A stretch of 64,000 nucleotides of DNA from Rhynchopus sp. YZ270_cl-10 (Eukaryota > Euglenozoa > Diplonemea > Diplonemida > Diplonemidae): positions 1,143,501 through 1,207,500 of the forward strand of contig OZ037846.1 in NCBI GenBank assembly GCA_964035575.1, given 5' to 3'. Under the pieces are notes generated by a model that saw nothing but the letters and a program-made list of their open reading frames with translations, was not told the DNA's origin and searched no databases. Numbering within the stretch: position 1 is the stretch's first letter; the number at the start of each line of letters is the position of its first letter. Made by a program: the position numbers and the translations under genes. This document shows, one piece after another, positions 58,133 to 64,000 of this stretch.

Positions 58133-58606
58133 GCTTTTTCATGAGCAAACAAAAAAAAAAAAACAAAAAAAAACCCCTCTTTGTTTGCACTACTCCTACT
58201 ACTACTTCAATCTTAAGTCCACACCCACGTGGCGGACGCTTTGGCATGCGTCTGTAAGGACAGCCTTGATACTTTCTGTATTGCCTCTTTTCCATCAACA
58301 GTGCTTTTTGTGCTTTCAACTTCTCTTGTTTTTGCAAAGACACCGATCATCAAAAGACCCCCACACCCACCCCCCAATACACGCGTTTCGCTACCTCATG
58401 TCCCCACCCACCCCCATCCAAACTCACTCACACCCTTTCTGCAGTCTAGATTCTGTGTATTCGGATCCGAATATAGGGCGAATATGCATATTCGGCCTAT
58501 ATTCGGATCCGAATACGATATTCGGATCCGAATATAGGCCGAATATGGCCCAAGAATTTTGGATCCGAATATAGGCCGAATATCATATTCGCTTTCTAGG
58601 TATGCC

Positions 58607-61058
58607 TAGGGGGTACGACTCCAGCCATTTTTTGCGCACGGAAAATTCATTTGGCATTATCTGGTCATCTCCAAGGCAACTGCGGGTGAAAAACACCCTC
58701 AGAGTGGGTCACAGGGGGCCTGTGGGTCGAAAAACGACCCAGAAGCCACCCCAGAATACAAAAAAATGGAAAAAAATAGTGAAAAAACGGCTTTTTTCAC
58801 GTTTTGGCCACTTTGGGCAAAATAGCGATTTTTCGAGAAAAAAATCAAAAACCGGGATATTTTTTGACATCACAAAGCCTCCTTTGGCACAAATATACCC
58901 CAAAAGTGGCCTGTGAGTCCATTCCAACCTGTTTTGGACATATTTGACACTTTTGGAAGTGCTTTTTTGGTGTTTTTAGGTCAAAAAAATGCCCAAGACG
59001 TCCCCAAGACATCCCCAAGACACTTTGCACACCCCCTGTTACGGTCATATTTTTTTCGTTTTTTTGCCTGAAACCCCCAAAATACCCCTCCCGGACCCCA
59101 CATAGTCCCGAATATCCATCACACACCCACTCAGAGTGAGTAGAAGCACCCCAAAAAAAATATTTTTTAAGGGGGATCCGTAAATAGACCGGCAACGACC
59201 AGACACGTAATTAGTGTGTATAGCCGGTCTTTAGCCGGTCTTTAGCCGGTCTTTAGGGTCCGTAAAAAGACCGGCTCTTAAGGATTACCGGCTATAAGGG
59301 CCGGTCCTACCCACCCTCGAAAAAGACCGGCAGACCGGGTGTACAATTGTACACACAAAAAATACCCGATTTTTTGGAAAAAACCTAAGGGGGGACCCTT
59401 TGGTCGTCGAAATTCCCCAGCCAAAATTGGTCGCAAAATCGGCCGATTTTTCAAAAATCTCAAAAAAAAAAAATCCCAAAATTTTTTTTCACAAGTGTTT
59501 TTGAGGCCTGCTCACTACACCCTATGTACCCTTCTGGGACCAAAAAGTCAAAAAAAGCATGAATTGGGCTGTTTTGAGCATCTAGAGTTTATTCCCCGGC
59601 CATTTTCTGTACCACCAGTGCATTTTGTATGGGCCAGCGCCTTGTCAAAAAATCGAAAAATCTCAAAAAAAAAATTTTTTTTTTTCGGGAAAATTTCGAC
59701 CCCTGAGTTGGGTTTTTGGGCACCAAAAAGTGCAAAAAAACGCAAAAATCGGGTGTTTTGACGATCTGGGGGTAAACCATATGCATTATGCACCTTACGC
59801 ATTACTACAGGGGCCCACAATTTCGACTTTTCCTTAGCAAATTCCGTCACAAATTTTTTTTCGATTTTGGCAAAGGCAAATCTCAGGCAAAAAAAATCAC
59901 CCCGATAGTGGGTCCTTGGGTGTCCAAAGATGCCAAAAACACAAAAAAATTGATGTTTTGACCATCGGTGGGCACCTAAAACGCACTTTTCTGCGCCCAA
60001 AAAATGAATATCGATTTTTCCTTAGCGTTCTTATAGCCGTGCGTGATTTTTCAGTTTTTTTTCGCAGAGGGTGAAAAAAAAATTCGTAATTTTATTGCTC
60101 AAAAACGGGCGTGGTAGGCGTGTTTATCAATGCATGCATCCAGAGGACCTCTGGTTTACGTAATCGTAGGCACTCCTGAGCAAAAATGAAGTCGGTTTTT
60201 GACCCAAAATCGGGGTGTGTGGGCCCTAATTTGCTCCAAATTTGGCCGAAAATTGGGATTTTTCTGAAAATTTCATTGTGCTCAGCAAAAATCCTTGCTT
60301 TTTTGAAGAATTTTCCAAAAAATATGCTATACCCCCTATGACTGGACCCAACTCCCCTCACCCTTTTTTTTTTCACCCAAAAGGGCCGGAAATTTTACGC
60401 ACTAATACACAAACTTACGGACCCCCCTAAAGCCCTTCAACTTCAACATGGATGCTGCCGAAACCGAAGCACAATTTTAGGGCTTTAAAAAATATTTTTT
60501 TTGGGGTGCTTCTACTCACTCTGAGTGGGTGTGTGATGGATATTCGGGACTATGTGGGGTCCGGGAGGGGTATTTTGGGGGTTTCAGGCAAAAAAACGAA
60601 AAAAATATGACCGTAACAGGGGGTGTGCAAAGTGTCTTGGGGATGTCTTGGGGACGTCTTGGGCATTTTTTTGACCTAAAAACACCAAAAAAGCACTTCC
60701 AAAAGTGTCAAATATGTCCAAAACAGGTTGGAATGGACTCACAGGCCACTTTTGGGGTATATTTGTGCCAAAGGAGGCTTTGTGATGTCAAAAAATATCC
60801 CGGTTTTTGATTTTTTTCTCGAAAAATCGCTATTTTGCCCAAAGTGGCCAAAACGTGAAAAAAGCCGTTTTTTCACTATTTTTTTCCATTTTTTTGTATT
60901 CTGGGGTGGCTTCTGGGTCGTTTTTCGACCCACAGGCCCCCTGTGACCCACTCTGAGGGTGTTTTTCACCCGCAGTTGCCTTGGAGATGGCCAGATAATG
61001 CCAAATGAATTTTCCGTGCGTTTGGTCCCAGCCAAAATGGCTGGAGTCGTATCCCCTA
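58607..61058. mobile_element. Foldback element b2, inverted copy of b1
   Basis: Reads as the reverse complement of b1 from end to end, including the asymmetric loop (cttcaacttcaacatggatg at about 60434). Outer ends TAGGGGGTACGACTCC and GGAGTCGTATCCCCTA. Right flank A plus 10 C; left flank the CCTAGG of element d. Interrupted in the loop by element c. Confidence 0.85.
59171..60427. mobile_element. Element c, GGGGGRTCCGTAA ends, TAA duplication
   Basis: Inserted in the b2 loop and flanked by TAA (59168-59170, 60428-60430); the uninterrupted b1 loop has a single TAA. The 3-bp TWA-type duplication and G-run ends fit PIF/Harbinger-like non-autonomous elements. The left subterminal region repeats AGCCGGTCTTT three times. 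Non-coding. Confidence 0.7.
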
Positions 61059-61275
61059 ACCCCCCCCCCTAGGCATACATGGTAAGCGAACAAAAAATTC
61101 GCTTTATTCGCTTTTCCAAAAAAGCGAATAAAAAGTTCGCTTTATTCGCTTTTGGTTCGCTTTTTTATTCGCTTTATTCGCCTTTTATTCGCCTTTGGGT
61201 GATCTATGATCGTCTCCGTGGGACACGTAACAGGCTGTGAGAGCTTACTGAGAGCTAGTGGGTGCTGAGTACTGA

Positions 61276-61510
61276 GTATACACAGTATACACAGTATACA
61301 CAGTATACACAGTATACACAGTATACACAGTATACACAGTATACACAGTATACACAGTATACACAGTATACACAGTATACACAGTATACACAGTATACAC
61401 AGTATACACAGTATACACAGTATACACAGTATACACAGTATACACAGTATACACAGTATACACAGTATACACAGTATACACAGTATACACAGTATACACA
61501 GTATACACAG
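61276..61510. repeat. (TATACACAG)n nonamer array
   Basis: About 26 perfect 9-bp units, ending at gggattgggagtac. Confidence 0.95.
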
Positions 61511-61520
61511 GGGATTGGGA

Positions 61521-62058
61521 GTACAGTACAGTACAGTACAGTACAGTACAGTACAGTACAGTACAGTACAGTACAGTACAGTACAGTACAGTACAGTACA
61601 GTACAGTACAGTACAGTACAGTACAGTACAGTACAGTACAGTACAGTACAGTACAGTACAGTACAGTACAGTACAGTACAGTACAGTACAGTACAGTACA
61701 GTACAGTACAGTACAGTACAGTACAGTACAGTACAGTACAGTACAGTACAGTACAGTACAGTACAGTACAGTACAGTACAGTACAGTACAGTACAGTACA
61801 GTACAGTACAGTACAGTACAGTACAGTACAGTACAGTACAGTACAGTACAGTACAGTACAGTACAGTACAGTACAGTACAGTACAGTACAGTACAGTACA
61901 GTACAGTACAGTACAGTACAGTACAGTACAGTACAGTACAGTACAGTACAGTACAGTACAGTACAGTACAGTACAGTACAGTACAGTACAGTACAGTACA
62001 GTACAGTACAGTACAGTACAGTACAGTACAGTACAGTACAGTACAGTACAGTACAGTA
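61521..62058. repeat. (GTACA)n pentamer array
   Basis: About 108 perfect units. The pentamer is the reverse complement (rotated) of the TACTG arrays at 17 kb and 23.3 kb. Confidence 0.95.
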
Positions 62059-62278
62059 GCCTTATTTTGGCGTCGTTGCGGGTATTGGGGGATCTCGGGG
62101 GACTAGACTCGACACACTAGACTTGACAAAAAATACGTTGCTTTTTATTCGCTTTTTGTTCGCTTTTTCGTTCGCTTTTGGTTCGCTTTATTCGCTTTAT
62201 TCGCCGGCGAATAAAGCGAATAAAAAAGCGAACCAAAAGCGAATAAAGCGAATTTTTTGTTCGCTTACCATGTATGCC

Positions 62279-62883
62279 TAGGGGGGGTCAAATGCACTTA
62301 AAAAAACGATACAAACGTCATTTTTTCGAGTTTTTGATAAAAACGCATTATTTTGGATGATTGAGTAGAAATTTTGACCAAGAACCTCTCAAAAACATCG
62401 TGGGGGGTGGTTTTCATGCCAGAGGGGGATCACACGCACCCCAAATGGTGAAATTCCAAAAAAAAAAAATTTTTGCCCATGATTGGTACCAGCCCCACCA
62501 ATTCCTTAAGGAGTTAAATTCCGATTTTTTTCATTTTTTTTGCGATTTTTTTGCTCAAAAACTGAAGATACCCTGTTTTCGGGGCAAAACTCTCTAATTT
62601 TGGGCAGTTCCGTGTGAAAATATGCAAAAATAGTCAAAAATTGGAAAATCGTTAAGGAAATCGTTAAGGAAAATCCTTAAGACTTAACGTGGGGTACCAA
62701 TCACAGGCAATTTTTTCATTTTTGACGTCTAGGCGCTCCTGGGCCCGAAAAATGGGTCAAAACCGACCTACAAACAGTTTTCCACACGATATGTGTCACA
62801 TTTTCGGGTCAGATTCACTTAGAAATGCATTTTTATCGAAAACTGAAAAAAGTGGGTTTGTATCACCCATTTGACCGCCCCTA
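62279..62883. mobile_element. TIR element f, TAGGGGNGGTCAAATG ends
   Basis: Left TAGGGGGGGTCAAATG, right CATTTGACCGCCCCTA. Right flank A plus 18 C then TTTCCCGTGC of the host unit; left flank the CCTAGG of element e. Non-coding. Confidence 0.7.
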
Positions 62884-62914
62884 ACCCCCCCCCCCCCCCC
62901 CCTTTCCCGTGCTT

Positions 62915-63143
62915 CACGACGGTGATGTAACGGGTGTTACAAGTGGAGTTACAAGTGAGTTACATGTAACTTTTGTTACATGTAACTCACTTGTAACTCA
63001 CTTGTAACCCACCAGTTACAACCTGATTTTGCCTGTAATTCATGTATCCCACTTGTAACTCACTTGTAACTCACTTGTAACGGTTTTTCACTTGTAACGT
63101 TACATGTAACTTCACTTGTAATGTACTGTACATCACCGTCGTG
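62915..63143. mobile_element. CACGACGG MITE, fifth copy
   Basis: 229-bp variant (CACGACGGTGATGTAACGGG ends) placed in the host motif cccgtgctttacgtgac. The flanking TA is not preserved. Its interior is closest to the copy at 37416. Confidence 0.75.
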
Positions 63144-63331
63144 TTCACGTGACATCTGGCTGCAGATGGTGTACGGTTCTTCGTCACAGAGCCGCTCCGG
63201 TACGCCGCTTTTGTTTTATTTGCTTTGTCTTTGTCTTTGTCTTTGTCTTTGTTTTTGGTTCTAGGTCTACGAGTTGCTTTTATTGGTCAATTTTCAAATG
63301 TTTTCTGTTCTCTCCTGAATTGAAAGTATAT
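63144..63331. other. Resumed intergenic unit
   Basis: Matches other units (tgacatctggctgcag to cctgaattgaaagtatat), then is cut off by the next element. Confidence 0.75.
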
Positions 63332-64000
63332 CATACTTGGACCGCCCGAAATATATTTCGGGCATTTCGGGCGAATTAGGGGCGGATTTCGGGCGATTTT
63401 GTGCGCCCGAATTCGCCCGAAATGCAGATTTCGGGCGAATTCGGGCGCTTTTTCCTTAGTGAAAACCGACCAGGTAGGGTTCTACTCATTTTCGCAAAAA
63501 ACTTTTTATATTTGGAAATATTTGATGTCAAATCTGTCAAAATAAGCAATAATCGAAAACTTTTGTACACCTGAGTGCACTTTGGAGGCCCGTGAGAATC
63601 ACCACCAAATCACGGGTTTTCTGACTATCATTTGCTTATTCCCACCCAAAACACACTATGAACCGGGTTTTCACTATTTTTTCGTATTTCAGGGTGAATT
63701 TTTGTGAATTTTTGGGTCACAGGGTGGTTCTGACCCATGCTGGGGGGTGTTTCGGGCCTGTAGTTGCTCAGGAGATGCCCAAAAACGTGAAAAATCGCCT
63801 TTTTACGTTTTTAGTAGTATTTTAGTGTAAATTGTTAGGGAAATCGGTTTTATATGTGGCTGCTAACAGAGCTGCACTCATATAAGTTGGGTTCTACTAG
63901 GAATTTTTGCTCAATTTTTATTTTCTTTGAACAAATTTTGTGCCAATCTTTCAAATAAAGCGTTAGATTTTTACACTGGTGTCATGCTTCCCAGCACACA
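63332..64000. mobile_element. Left part of a CATAC-ended element, running off the window
   Basis: Begins CATACTTGGACCGCCCGAAAT exactly where the host unit (aaagtatatgaagttatc) is interrupted. The first 130 bp are iterated CGCCCGAAAT/ATTTCGGGCG words, the same design as elements a, d, e and g1. Remaining DNA to 64000 is non-coding. The right end is not in view. Confidence 0.6.

Larger units (their letters stand above)
55192..58604 (+). mobile_element. CATA-ended element d carrying a hAT-like transposase, at CCTAGG
   Basis: Ends CATACCTAGAAAGCGAATAT inverted for about 45 bp, with CCTAGG on both sides (55186-55191, 58605-58610). The subterminal regions are iterated CGAATATAGG/GGATCCGAAT words. 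It is the only complete-looking coding element in the window and the candidate autonomous member of the CATA-ended group. Confidence 0.75.
61074..62276. mobile_element. CATA-ended element e with two tandem arrays, at CCTAGG
   Basis: Ends CATACATGGTAAGCGAAC inverted for more than 40 bp, flanked by CCTAGG (61068-61073, 62277-62282). Subterminal words are GCGAATAAA/TTTATTCGC. The centre holds a nonamer and a pentamer array. Non-coding. Confidence 0.85.

Noticed and set aside
61276-61510. Possible CRISPR-like repeat array
   Set aside because: The units are contiguous with no spacers; eukaryotic tandem repeat.
61262-62120. YTQ/STVQY and GS/RG repeat proteins over the arrays at 61.3-62.1 kb and 54.7-55.2 kb
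   Set aside because: Pure tandem-array translation with no start context or conserved flank.

Overview
The window is eukaryotic nuclear DNA, most likely from a unicellular protist or alga that I cannot place more precisely. The evidence is one large NOX/ferric-reductase gene family with signal peptides, GT-AG introns in a transposase gene, many TIR DNA transposons and MITEs, and kilobase-scale microsatellites. There are no operons. I recognise no rRNA, tRNA, CRISPR array or retroelement.

Genes. Six paralogues of one gene lie in the same direction: A 290-4348, B 8384-10436 (broken), C 13158-15200, D 19536-21578, E 25994-28039 and F 48485-50527. Each encodes a secreted-side DOMON cytochrome domain fused to a ferric-reductase/NADPH-oxidase-like membrane core with FAD and NAD(P) lobes. 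The predicted role is to carry electrons from cytosolic NAD(P)H across the membrane to an extracellular haem domain. A has five DOMON-type domains and the others have one. A degenerate, unidentified, divergently oriented coding tract lies directly upstream of B to F.

Layout. From 1 to 28.6 kb there are five gene copies with their intergenic units. Two 6.4-kb units, 12661-19038 and 19039-25496, are almost identical and a third starts at 25497. From 28.6 to 46.98 kb foreign DNA replaces part of the intergenic unit: broken hAT fragments, a 4.3-kb nested element, three foldback elements and a satellite-bearing element. The unit resumes at 46.98 kb and carries gene F. From 52.25 to 62.9 kb a second island of six abutting elements sits inside one poly-C tract of the unit. 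The unit reappears at 62.9-63.33 kb and is then interrupted by an element that runs off the window.

Main discovery candidate. The two islands follow one grammar. Elements ending TAGGGG...CCCCTA stand between runs of 9-20 C. At three such C-run/TAGGGG junctions a different element with CATA...TATG ends sits in the palindrome CCTAGG, which is present on both sides. The CATA-ended elements (six in the window) share ends built from iterated short palindromic words. One (55192-58604) carries a near-complete, intron-containing hAT-like transposase and could be the autonomous member. Several elements also carry long tandem arrays: pentamer, octamer, nonamer or hexamer.
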